5,711 nt of DNA from Spirochaetia bacterium (GCA_026002045.1 BOAV01000124.1:1-5711), one strand, 5' to 3'; positions 1 through 5,590 are shown, numbered from the stretch's first letter. Made by a program: numbers and translations. Notes: generated by a model not told the origin, from the sequence alone.

Positions 1-107
1 TGACCGATATGGAAAAAAACATCGTACCGATCCGTACCTTAAAAAGTGCGAAACGTAAGTGGAATTATTTCAACAAGTACAAATGCAACCAGAAACCGAG
101 CTTTTGA
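1..107 (+). CDS. Possible C-terminal fragment of a convergent gene, unidentified
   Basis: A plus-strand reading frame is open from the window edge (codons starting at base 3) to a TGA at 105-107. The visible tail is about 34 residues, basic and aromatic, and includes the stretch IVPIRTLKSAKRKWNYF and one Cys. I recognise no family. A stretch this short could be open by chance, so this is only a candidate gene end that would converge on the minus-strand operon. No clear intrinsic terminator separates the two; bases 108-170 show no gene, and the T-run at 165-171 has no convincing GC stem before it. Confidence 0.3.
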   Translation, partial: TDMEKNIVPIRTLKSAKRKWNYFNKYKCNQKPSF

Positions 108-170
108 GGCTTAAGTTTATGATGTTGCTCCAGGCAGCCTTACACCGCCTCTTGCATGCGTCGCTTTTTT

Positions 171-737
171 TCATATTTCCTCATAAATGATGTATTCTAT
201 TATGAAACCATAATAATAAACACCATTTTCATCCTGACGTGATTTATTCATCAAATACATCTCTTCATGGTCAAAATCAAAATTGGGTTCAACCAAAGTT
301 TTTTTTCCAAAATTATGATTAATAAACCCAGACATTCCCAAAGCAATTGGTTCTACTAATTCAGCAATACCAGGCAATCTTCCAGAAAAATTGAGAAAAT
401 AGTCTACCATTACTTTTCTACCCAGAGGGTCATCCGCATAATAATACCATTTAGCATGGACAGAATTATTTGTTTTTGTTATTACAGTTTTCCAGCTATT
501 GCAAAAAGTTTCTATTGGACTTTGAGTTTTATTCCCAGAATAATATTCTCCCACAAGGTATTTTTCAGGAATAGTACTGGTAAATAATATATGAAAATCT
601 TGATACTTGTCCCCCTTATAATAATGACTTTCATTATCATAATCTCGTAAGTCCCAGGTGAGCCGTCCGATTTCCTGTTTTTCCGCAAAAAGGGAAAAAC
701 TTACAAAGAGTAAAAATACGGTTAAAAGCTTTTTCAT
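171..737 (-). CDS. Secreted (periplasmic or surface) protein of unknown function, 188 aa
   Basis: The start is an ATG at 737, with a GGAG ribosome site that overlaps the TAG stop of the upstream amidohydrolase gene; the gap is 11 bp, so the two are probably cotranscribed. Residues 1-18 form a classic Sec signal peptide: MKK, a hydrophobic core LLTVFLLFVSFSLF, then A18 before EKQ as the likely signal peptidase I site. No lipobox Cys is present, so it is probably not a lipoprotein. The mature part is rich in Tyr, Phe, Asn and Asp, has one Cys (in ETFCNSW) and no repeats or membrane spans. I recognise no domain. It is much richer in A+T than its neighbours (about 27-28% G+C in hand-counted lines 301-360 and 541-600, against 57% at 1681-1740), which suggests separate origin. 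It may be cargo, an immunity-like protein or an unrelated passenger in the operon. Confidence 0.75.
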   Translation of the reverse strand: MKKLLTVFLLFVSFSLFAEKQEIGRLTWDLRDYDNESHYYKGDKYQDFHILFTSTIPEKYLVGEYYSGNKTQSPIETFCNSWKTVITKTNNSVHAKWYYYADDPLGRKVMVDYFLNFSGRLPGIAELVEPIALGMSGFINHNFGKKTLVEPNFDFDHEEMYLMNKSRQDENGVYYYGFIIEYIIYEEI

Positions 738-748
738 ATTTCTTTCTC

Positions 749-1492
749 CTATGCCAACAGCGTTTCATACTTTCGCAACACGACAATATCTTTTTCATAC
801 TGTCCGGCAAGTGTTATATCCCTTGCGTTGTCTTTTTTAAATTTATTTGCCATAAACTGGGTTATCGGAAAATCGCTGCCAGGCAAAACGCGGCTTGCCA
901 ATCCCGTGCTCACTAATGTATGTACCGATTCTTCAGGCATAAAGGCAGTATCGCACTCAACATTGTCAAAACGGTGCATCATTTTAATCGTCTTGTCGAT
1001 AGGGCGGCCATGCGCTAAAATAACACGCGCGGCAGGATATTCTTCAAAAAACTTTTCAAACCTGTCGGGGCTATCAACGCCGCTTGGTCCTGTATGAATC
1101 AAAATTGGCAATGCGTGCTGCTCGGCATAGCTAAATATTTCGTGCAATGCTTTGTTTTGTTTTTTATCTTTCGCAAATGTCCATGTATGGCTATAGGGAT
1201 GCAATTTGAATCCGCCGTAAGGGTTGTTTTTCATCACGCTTTCAATAGTAACGCCCTGATTGATATAATCCGGGATAAACCAGAAAAGAGGCGTTGCAAT
1301 ATGACTATCGCAAAGTTTTAACGCACCGTCAATTTCTTTTTCTATTTGGCTATACCGTACGTTGTCTATACAGCTTGATGTAGAAGAATATACAATATGC
1401 TTCACGTTGGCATTGAGTACTGTATCAAATACTTCTTGCGCTGAATAATACTGTTCGTCAAATTGCCCGATATGGATATGGTTGTCTGTCAT
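749..1492 (-). CDS. Amidohydrolase-family metal-dependent hydrolase (TIM barrel), 247 aa
   Basis: The protein has the metal-site signature of amidohydrolase-2-like hydrolases in order along a TIM barrel: HxH near the N-terminus (H5, H7 in DNHIHIG), a FKLHP segment (K96, H98), IHTG (H133), LAHGRP (H161) and GSDFP with the catalytic-type Asp (D207). Length and motif order fit a compact, single-domain cytoplasmic enzyme with no signal peptide. The start ATG at 1492 lies inside an ATGA overlap with the TGA stop of the upstream radical SAM gene, so translation is almost certainly coupled and the enzyme is part of the peptide-modification operon. Family members cleave C-N, C-O or C-C bonds, so a step such as deamidation, hydrolysis or decarboxylation of the modified peptide is possible, but the substrate is not visible in the sequence. 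It could equally act on an unrelated small molecule. Confidence 0.85.
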   Translation of the reverse strand: MTDNHIHIGQFDEQYYSAQEVFDTVLNANVKHIVYSSTSSCIDNVRYSQIEKEIDGALKLCDSHIATPLFWFIPDYINQGVTIESVMKNNPYGGFKLHPYSHTWTFAKDKKQNKALHEIFSYAEQHALPILIHTGPSGVDSPDRFEKFFEEYPAARVILAHGRPIDKTIKMMHRFDNVECDTAFMPEESVHTLVSTGLASRVLPGSDFPITQFMANKFKKDNARDITLAGQYEKDIVVLRKYETLLA

Positions 1493-2949
1493 GTGGTTTC
1501 TACGAAACCTTGTAGTTTTTCTTTCCAGTCCATCACGATTTTCCGGTTTAGTGCCGCCACCTTGCAGAAATGCTCGTTGATTTTTAGGGGATCGCCGTCA
1601 GGGTTTTCGTTGGCATTGCGGACCATGCACATAGCACAGAAAGATTTATCGATGCAGGACAGGCACTTGGGGAAGTCTTTTTTACGGAGGCCCCGCAGGT
1701 ATTGCACCTTCGGCGAATTGTCCCAGATTTCACGCAGGGACTGTTCCTTGATGTTCCCTACGATATAATCCTGCCAGCCCGCGCAGGGGTAGAGATTGCC
1801 ATTGGCTATCATACAAATGGATGAAACGCAGACCCCGCAGACAATATCATTGCTTATATCACGAGTATCGGCTTGGGCTATATCCGCACCGGACATCTCT
1901 TTTTGATAGTCCGTATCATTACTGATGATGTCGTTGATCACCTGCCCCACTTCATCAAGGGAAAGGCGATTGTCGAGATTGCCGGTGGTGTGGTCGTAGC
2001 GGGCCATCATAATGTAATCGGTTACGGCCCGTACCTTGTGTTCCTGCGCCCAATTCAGCACATCAACATAGCAGGTTTTATTTTGCTTCATGGTGGGGCA
2101 GCTTATCTGCAAGGGGATGTCATGTTCGATAAGCCGGAGTATCGCGTCTTGAGTTTTCACAAAGGATCCGGGCATTTTGGTAATGGCATCGTGTATTTCC
2201 GGTTTCATGCTGTAGAGAGACACCTGTACGCTGGACAGGCGGTTAGCCTTCATCTCGGCAATAATATCATCGTTGAGCAGCGTCAGGTTTGACAATATGT
2301 TTATGGAAAAATCATATTCCTTTGCCTTGCGTAAAAATTCAAGAAAGTTTTTGTGCAGCATAGGTTCGCCGCCGGAAAGGGTAAGGTTCAAGAGCCCCAT
2401 ATCACGGCACTGGCCGAGTACGTCATAATACAGCGCGGGATCAATATCGCTGATTTTGTTTTCGTGGGGGATATAGCAATGGACACAGCGTTCATTACAG
2501 CGGCTGGTCAGTTCTATTTGCAGGGATGTTAAATGGGGCTTGCCCTTAAAATGTTCATCCAGAAATTCCTGGGTTGATTTTTCCGCCCGCATAATTACCG
2601 GGGTAAAATCTTTTTTGATAGTCTTAGGTTCCAAAGTGGCATAGCTAAAACGTGTATCTTTTGCGTCAAGTTCGGCTTCCGTTCCGCCTGAGACGATAAA
2701 ACCATCCGCTTCGAGCATAGCGTAAAACTCGGCAGAATCTTTTTGTAAAACAGCGGTGTCAACACCGATAAATGATGCCGCAATCTTAGCAGTCAAGGCA
2801 TCAAGCGATTGCCCGGTGCGGGAAAGGGCTTTGAGAAATACTGCACCCGCAGCATCCACTACACGGTCACCGAAGTCGCTTTTGCTGGTGATGTAACCCA
2901 CATCGTCATATTGACGGATAAAGGTATCAAATTTCTGCCGGTAGAGCAT
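1489..2949 (-). CDS. Radical SAM/SPASM peptide-modifying enzyme with fused N-terminal PqqD-like RRE domain
   Basis: This 486-residue protein has three parts. Residues about 1-90 look like a PqqD-type RiPP recognition element: two short strands, VNxxGAxFLxxLxR-like helix pattern (VDAAGAVFLKALSR), and an acidic helix ending LEADGFIVSGG. After a linker comes the radical SAM barrel with CX3CX2C at C151, C155, C158 (CNERCVHC) and GGEP at 193-196. The C-terminal SPASM region has C371, C374, C379 and C389 (C374-X9-G-X4-C), then CX2CX5CX2C at C429, C432, C438, C441, and a final C462, enough for two auxiliary 4Fe-4S clusters. The ATG at 2949 has an AAGGAAG ribosome site and lies 14 bp after the preceding radical SAM gene. 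Enzymes of this type install thioether or carbon-carbon links on leader-bearing peptides; the likely substrate is the 40-residue peptide at 4566-4444. The reaction itself cannot be read from sequence. Confidence 0.93.
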   Translation of the reverse strand: MLYRQKFDTFIRQYDDVGYITSKSDFGDRVVDAAGAVFLKALSRTGQSLDALTAKIAASFIGVDTAVLQKDSAEFYAMLEADGFIVSGGTEAELDAKDTRFSYATLEPKTIKKDFTPVIMRAEKSTQEFLDEHFKGKPHLTSLQIELTSRCNERCVHCYIPHENKISDIDPALYYDVLGQCRDMGLLNLTLSGGEPMLHKNFLEFLRKAKEYDFSINILSNLTLLNDDIIAEMKANRLSSVQVSLYSMKPEIHDAITKMPGSFVKTQDAILRLIEHDIPLQISCPTMKQNKTCYVDVLNWAQEHKVRAVTDYIMMARYDHTTGNLDNRLSLDEVGQVINDIISNDTDYQKEMSGADIAQADTRDISNDIVCGVCVSSICMIANGNLYPCAGWQDYIVGNIKEQSLREIWDNSPKVQYLRGLRKKDFPKCLSCIDKSFCAMCMVRNANENPDGDPLKINEHFCKVAALNRKIVMDWKEKLQGFVETT

Positions 2950-2963
2950 TTTGTACTTCCTTT

Positions 2964-4037
2964 TTATTGATTTCTTGCATAGGCAGCCCGTTTTGTATGC
3001 CAGTTATGCACTATAAGACGTGTTCTGCGGGCAAGTTCACAAATGTGAGGCGGTATACGGAGGGGGTCGCCTTTTGCATTTTCGTTGGCGTTTCCTTCAA
3101 GGCTCATGCCGCAAAACTGAATGTCGGCGCAGTTTTCGCATTTTGGAAAATCTTTGAGACTGATAGTGTGGAGGCGTTTAATTGCAGATGAATTCTGCCA
3201 AATATCAGACAAGGTTTGTATGTGTAAGTCCCCCAATACGCAATTCCATGCCGGAGACGGAAGAACAAGACCTGCTGCATTGACATAGACGGAATGAGAG
3301 CATGCGTTTTGAACACAAGGGAGTACATCATCTATGTTTTTATAGCCAGGATAAAAGCGTTCCTTGTCCCATGCGCCGGGGTCGTTTTCAAGGACAGTTT
3401 CCAGAACTCGCAAGGCTTCGTCTTCGGTTAGGCGATTTTCAAGATTGTCAATTGTGCGGTCAGAACGTGCCATGATCCATGGATCATATGAGAAACTGGC
3501 GTCAATACTTTTTGCCCATTGGATAACGCCCGGGTAACTGTCTTTGTTCTGTTTCATTATCGGGCAACAGATGAACACGGGAACGCCCACTTGCGACAGG
3601 CGTATAAGGGCAGCTTTTGTCTTTTCGCAGGAACCCGGTAATTTCGTGATTGCGTCGTGAACGCTGGGAGCAACACTGTAAAGAGATGCCGAAACTATTT
3701 TAAGGTTTAAAGTTTTAAGACTCATTTCCATACCATTTGTCAGTAATGTCAAATTAGTGAATATGTTTATACGAAAACCATAAAAAGCGGCCTTATCTAC
3801 GATTTCAAGAAAACTGGAATGCAGCATAGGTTCACCGCCGGATATAATTAAATCCTGTCCACCCATATCCCGATATTCTTCGAAAATACGAAAAACAAAT
3901 GGCGTATCCATTTCTACATTTTTTGTATCGTGTGGAATATAACAGTGGACGCAACGCTCGTTGCAGCGGCTGGTGAGTTCGAGTTGAAGAGAGTAGAGAG
4001 GTGGTGAAATGGTTTTCCTTGTTGGTGTTACGCACAT
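2964..4037 (-). CDS. Radical SAM protein with degenerate SPASM domain (auxiliary cluster I ligands mostly lost)
   Basis: This 357-residue protein is an evident paralogue of the radical SAM enzyme at 2949-1489: both share ELTSRCNERCVHCYIPH, SGGEPMLH, HDAITK, MKQNK and NANEN-x-GDPL segments. It has the CX3CX2C cluster motif at C25, C29, C32 and GGEP at 67-70, so SAM cleavage should be intact. It lacks the N-terminal RRE domain of its paralogue and begins almost directly at the barrel. In the SPASM region C246, C300, C303, C309 and C333 are kept, but the positions matching C379, C389 and C441 of the paralogue are Y251, S261 and S312. C241 and C266 are extra cysteines nearby. The start ATG at 4037 overlaps the end of the RRE-like gene by 10 bp, with a weak AGGTG site upstream, so coupling is likely. 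It may be an active enzyme with one auxiliary cluster, or a partner subunit of the other enzyme. Confidence 0.9.
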   Translation of the reverse strand: MCVTPTRKTISPPLYSLQLELTSRCNERCVHCYIPHDTKNVEMDTPFVFRIFEEYRDMGGQDLIISGGEPMLHSSFLEIVDKAAFYGFRINIFTNLTLLTNGMEMSLKTLNLKIVSASLYSVAPSVHDAITKLPGSCEKTKAALIRLSQVGVPVFICCPIMKQNKDSYPGVIQWAKSIDASFSYDPWIMARSDRTIDNLENRLTEDEALRVLETVLENDPGAWDKERFYPGYKNIDDVLPCVQNACSHSVYVNAAGLVLPSPAWNCVLGDLHIQTLSDIWQNSSAIKRLHTISLKDFPKCENCADIQFCGMSLEGNANENAKGDPLRIPPHICELARRTRLIVHNWHTKRAAYARNQ

Positions 4038-4333
4038 TGTGAAACAACACCTATTTCAAGTAAATATTCTAACACTTCTTCGTTTCGAGCTTGCTCTAAA
4101 TCAACCGCTGAAAATGTATCTTCGCCAGCTGAAGAGAAGCTACTTATAGTAACGCCACGACTTCTCATATATTCTGTGATTGCTGCCATAGTAGAATGTC
4201 CGGCATTGATAGCAACAAGAACATTTATCGCTCTCAGATCAACTGCAGACGATGCGCCCGAAGGATCAATAACAAACCCCTCCTTTGAATCAATAATTTT
4301 ATAAGTCCATCCTGGATTTATCTGGTATGCCAA
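4028..4333 (-). CDS. PqqD-like stand-alone RiPP recognition element, 101 aa, TTG start
   Basis: The protein has the size and pattern of a PqqD-family peptide chaperone: paired short strands (YKIIDSKEGFVIDPSG), a helix around DLRAINVLVAINAG in the place where the family has its GAxxLxxLxxG segment, a second helix (MAAITEYMRSRG) and a C-terminal helix ending LEYLLEIGVV. Similarity is by pattern, not strong identity, so the call is moderate. The only usable start is TTG at 4333: a TAA stop lies directly before it in frame, no ATG or GTG follows near, and AGGAG sits at 4348-4344, ten bases upstream. Its end overlaps the first radical SAM gene by 10 bp. It probably supplies the leader-binding domain that this radical SAM protein lacks. 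There is a low-complexity Ser/Gly stretch at about residues 60-70 (TISSFSSAGED), perhaps a loop. Confidence 0.72.
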   Translation of the reverse strand: MAYQINPGWTYKIIDSKEGFVIDPSGASSAVDLRAINVLVAINAGHSTMAAITEYMRSRGVTISSFSSAGEDTFSAVDLEQARNEEVLEYLLEIGVVSQCA

Positions 4334-4343
4334 TTAAAGTCTT

Positions 4344-4348
4344 CTCCT
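4344..4348 (-). promoter_or_regulatory. Ribosome binding site that fixes the TTG start of the RRE-like gene
   Basis: AGGAG on the minus strand lies ten bases before the TTG at 4333. An in-frame TAA directly precedes the TTG, so no upstream start is possible. The spacing is a little long and the start codon weak, which fits lower expression than the precursor, whose AAGGAG site and ATG are close to ideal. Confidence 0.6.
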
Positions 4349-4360
4349 ATAATGCAAAAT

Positions 4361-4396
4361 GGGAAAAATTCCCGCAGACCACTTAGCCTGCGGGAA
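4361..4396 (-). terminator. Intrinsic terminator or attenuator between precursor and modification genes
   Basis: On the minus strand TTCCCGCAG pairs with CTGCGGGAA (plus-strand arms 4388-4396 and 4369-4377) around a 10-base loop, followed by a run of five T residues. This is a good rho-independent terminator shape. It lies after the precursor stop codon and before the RRE-like gene, with no new gene start between. In RiPP operons partial termination at such a site lets the precursor be made in excess over its enzymes. The T-run region GGGAATTTTTCCC can itself fold into a short alternative hairpin that shares the CCC end at 4361-4363, but whether that matters is unknown. Confidence 0.75.
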
Positions 4397-4443
4397 AACG
4401 AGACGAAGATATCACTGAATCCAACTGAACATTCAATTAAAAA

Positions 4444-4566
4444 CTATGCCGATCTTTCGCACGACCTGCAACTCCAATCTGGAGTTCCGCGATACTGATT
4501 GCACCCAGCCGCAAACGAACCCTGCTTGCTGTTCTGTGCAAGCACTACCGGTTTTGAATAAGCCAT
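4444..4566 (-). CDS. Putative RiPP precursor peptide, 40 aa, three cysteines
   Basis: A short ORF with ATG at 4566, a strong AAGGAG ribosome site at 4579-4574 and TAG at 4444-4446. Residues 1-18 read MAYSKPVVLAQNSKQGSF, a Cys-free leader-like part, then AAG and C22. The second half contains YRGTPDW (25-31), C33, C36 and the tail ERSA. Cys and aromatic residues are therefore confined to the C-terminal half, as in leader-core precursors modified by radical SAM/SPASM enzymes. It sits immediately upstream of an RRE-like protein and two radical SAM enzymes, on the same strand, and is followed by a terminator-like hairpin. No GG leader-cleavage site is visible; GSFAAG just before C22 is the most likely leader-core boundary. 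I do not recognise it as a characterised RiPP class. The three Cys could form thioethers, or stay free and bind metal. Confidence 0.82.
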   Translation of the reverse strand: MAYSKPVVLAQNSKQGSFAAGCNQYRGTPDWSCRSCERSA

Positions 4567-4594
4567 AGTATTTCTCCTTTTCTCAATATCGTAA

Positions 4595-4658
4595 TCAGGA
4601 ATTCGACGAATCCCCTTTTATCGCCAATGCCGGTTAACCCGCATTGGCGGTTAAAAGC
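4595..4658. repeat. 64-bp palindromic leader repeat, copy 1
   Basis: This copy matches the one at 4941-5004 at 61 of 64 positions by hand alignment, with substitutions at repeat positions 22, 26 and 40 and no gaps. Its core is an inverted repeat, CGCCAATGC (4622-4630) and GCATTGGCG (4641-4649), with the inner GGTTAACC extending the symmetry across one C-C mismatch. Near its other end GGAATTCGACGAATCC is a second, shorter imperfect hairpin. Read on the minus strand it lies in the 5' leader of the precursor gene, 28 bases before the ATG. No T-run follows the stem, so it is not a standard terminator. Confidence 0.88.
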
Positions 4659-4670
4659 AAATACCCCGCA

Positions 4671-4928
4671 TTAACCCCCAAAAAAACTTTTAACGTCCCG
4701 CATAGCGGCTTTTCCTATCCCTCCAAGTATCTTACCGGCAAGACCCTTACCCTTCATTTTTTTGTCTATGGCGGCATCCGTCGCCATTGCATCGTAATCG
4801 GGATATGCTGCCCGATAAGCGGCTATACATTCATCAGAGCAAAAACCGGTAACCTTTTGACCATTGTGAGCAATCCACTGTGCAGTATGATTATGTTCCA
4901 TCTTGCACCAAGGGCATTTCCATGACAT
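4671..4928 (-). CDS. Small zinc-finger protein (TRASH/MYM-like) with cationic amphipathic C-terminus, 85 aa
   Basis: The ATG at 4928 has AAGGAG at 4941-4936 and the same AGGAGAAATACT spacer as the RiPP precursor gene. Residues 1-40 carry a treble-clef-like zinc site: CPWC (C5, C8), several His (H12, H14, H21) and FCSDEC (C30, C34) followed by IAAYRAAYP, which resembles TRASH/MYM-type metal-binding fingers. Residues about 56-83 switch to a Lys/Gly-rich, hydrophobic segment (KKMKGKGLAGKILGGIGKAA, then MRDVKSFF) ending in GG. This part would form an amphipathic helix suited to membrane or nucleic-acid contact. No signal peptide. I do not recognise the full architecture. It may be a regulator or metal-binding accessory protein; an antimicrobial-like role for the tail is only a shape-based idea. 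Confidence 0.72.
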   Translation of the reverse strand: MSWKCPWCKMEHNHTAQWIAHNGQKVTGFCSDECIAAYRAAYPDYDAMATDAAIDKKMKGKGLAGKILGGIGKAAMRDVKSFFGG

Positions 4929-4940
4929 AGTATTTCTCCT

Positions 4941-5004
4941 TCAGGAATTCGACGAATCCCCCTTTGTCGCCAATGCCGGATAACCCGCATTGGCGGTTAA
5001 AAGC
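4941..5004. repeat. 64-bp palindromic leader repeat, copy 2
   Basis: Second copy of the repeat at 4595-4658, same orientation and length, with three substitutions. The perfect 9-bp arms (CGCCAATGC and GCATTGGCG) are kept; the inner GGTTAACC is GGATAACC here, so the change is in the loop and not in the stem. On the minus strand it begins at the stop codon of the membrane-protein gene (it shares base 5004) and runs directly into the AGGAGAAATACT ribosome site of the zinc-finger gene. In copy 1 about 17 extra bases separate the repeat from the same kind of ribosome site. Confidence 0.88.
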
Positions 5005-5276
5005 TAAAATGCGCCCGCTGCAATTGCTCCAAAAATGGCTGCAAGAAGCGGAAAAAGTATTGAGAACAATTGATCACGCCAATCGCCGGTTGTTGCTCCC
5101 ATAATATGTATCAGAACCCAACGAAGCAGCCATCCGACCACATACCCCGCAAGTGCAAAAGGAATACTCAGAAGAAGAACTTTTATATCAAATGGTTCCC
5201 CCTTCCTACCAACGACTTGAGCGATAATTACCGCAATTGCTGAAAGAATCGGTAATTTAATCAAAAACGATTTCAT
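5004..5276 (-). CDS. Small three-helix membrane protein, 90 aa, unknown function
   Basis: I place the start at the ATG at 5276 (MKSFLIKLPI), because AAAGGAGAG lies just upstream; the longer reading from 5342 has no ribosome site and adds 22 residues that do not look like part of the protein. Three hydrophobic segments are visible: about residues 4-22, 33-58 and 70-90, the last running to the C-terminus (IFGAIAAGAF). A loop with KGEPFD separates the first two and GATTGDWRDQ the last two. No Cys, no transporter or peptidase motif. It ends in the first base of leader repeat copy 2, so it probably shares a transcript with the zinc-finger gene. With a RiPP cluster next door, a role in immunity or export is conceivable, but nothing in the sequence shows it. 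Confidence 0.7.
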   Translation of the reverse strand: MKSFLIKLPILSAIAVIIAQVVGRKGEPFDIKVLLLSIPFALAGYVVGWLLRWVLIHIMGATTGDWRDQLFSILFPLLAAIFGAIAAGAF

Positions 5277-5363
5277 TTTCTCTCCTTTGGAAAAAATATC
5301 TCTTACGCTGCCCTTCGCCGCACAAGCGGTTGCTAAGGACATTCGTATTTGCGCGCTATGCTT

Positions 5364-5567
5364 TTATTCCCCGCTTGTACCGGAAATAGGGGATACCTCT
5401 TTAGTGCCGGGTTTGTATCGGGCTATCTGGTTTTCGGAAATCATCAGCCCTTTTTCCATAAGGTAGGCAGTTTGATCCAAAAGCGTCCGGCGTTCAGCCT
5501 GTGCGATGGTTTCCAGCCGCTTTTGAAGCAGGGGATCAATTTCAACCTTGACAGAGACCTTGTTCAT
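5364..5567 (-). CDS. Ribbon-helix-helix (CopG/Arc-like) DNA-binding protein, 67 aa
   Basis: The ATG at 5567 has AAGGTG eight bases upstream. The N-terminal part fits a ribbon-helix-helix fold: a strand with alternating residues (VSVKVEID, 4-11), helix 1 (PLLQKRLETIAQAERR), a short turn and helix 2 (TLLDQTAYLMEKGL). The C-terminal 25 residues are polar and probably unstructured. Such proteins dimerise and bind operators with the strand; many are antitoxins or small autoregulators. No toxin-like gene lies next to it in this window: downstream is the membrane protein gene on the same strand after 87 bp, and upstream is a divergent transposase. It may regulate the downstream genes or be an orphan antitoxin. 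Confidence 0.68.
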   Translation of the reverse strand: MNKVSVKVEIDPLLQKRLETIAQAERRTLLDQTAYLMEKGLMISENQIARYKPGTKEVSPISGTSGE

Positions 5568-5590
5568 ACGTTATCACCTTTCGCTTTTAT

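Noticed and set aside
108..170. Terminator for either converging transcript
   Set aside because: The T-run at 165-171 has only very short possible stems before it, and no minus-strand T-run follows a stem.
1873..2292. 139-residue plus-strand open frame
   Set aside because: It lies antisense within the radical SAM enzyme at 1489-2949, whose motifs prove the other strand is coding. It has no ribosome site or recognisable domain.
4028..4037. Programmed frameshift joining the RRE-like gene to the radical SAM gene
   Set aside because: The overlap GTTTCACAATGTGCGTAA has no slippery heptamer, and a normal ATG restart with a weak AGGTG site explains it.
4622..4649. Palindrome in the 64-bp repeat read as an intrinsic terminator
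   Set aside because: Neither strand has a T-run directly after the stem, and the hairpin precedes ribosome sites of downstream genes.
4671..4928. Double-glycine bacteriocin precursor reading of the zinc-finger protein
   Set aside because: The GG is at the very C-terminus with no core peptide after it, so it cannot be a GG leader cleavage site.
4595..5004. CRISPR-like repeat array
   Set aside because: Only two copies, separated by a complete gene and not by short spacers.
5277..5342. Longer start for the membrane protein, adding 22 residues
   Set aside because: No ribosome site before 5342, whereas AAAGGAGAG lies properly spaced before the ATG at 5276.
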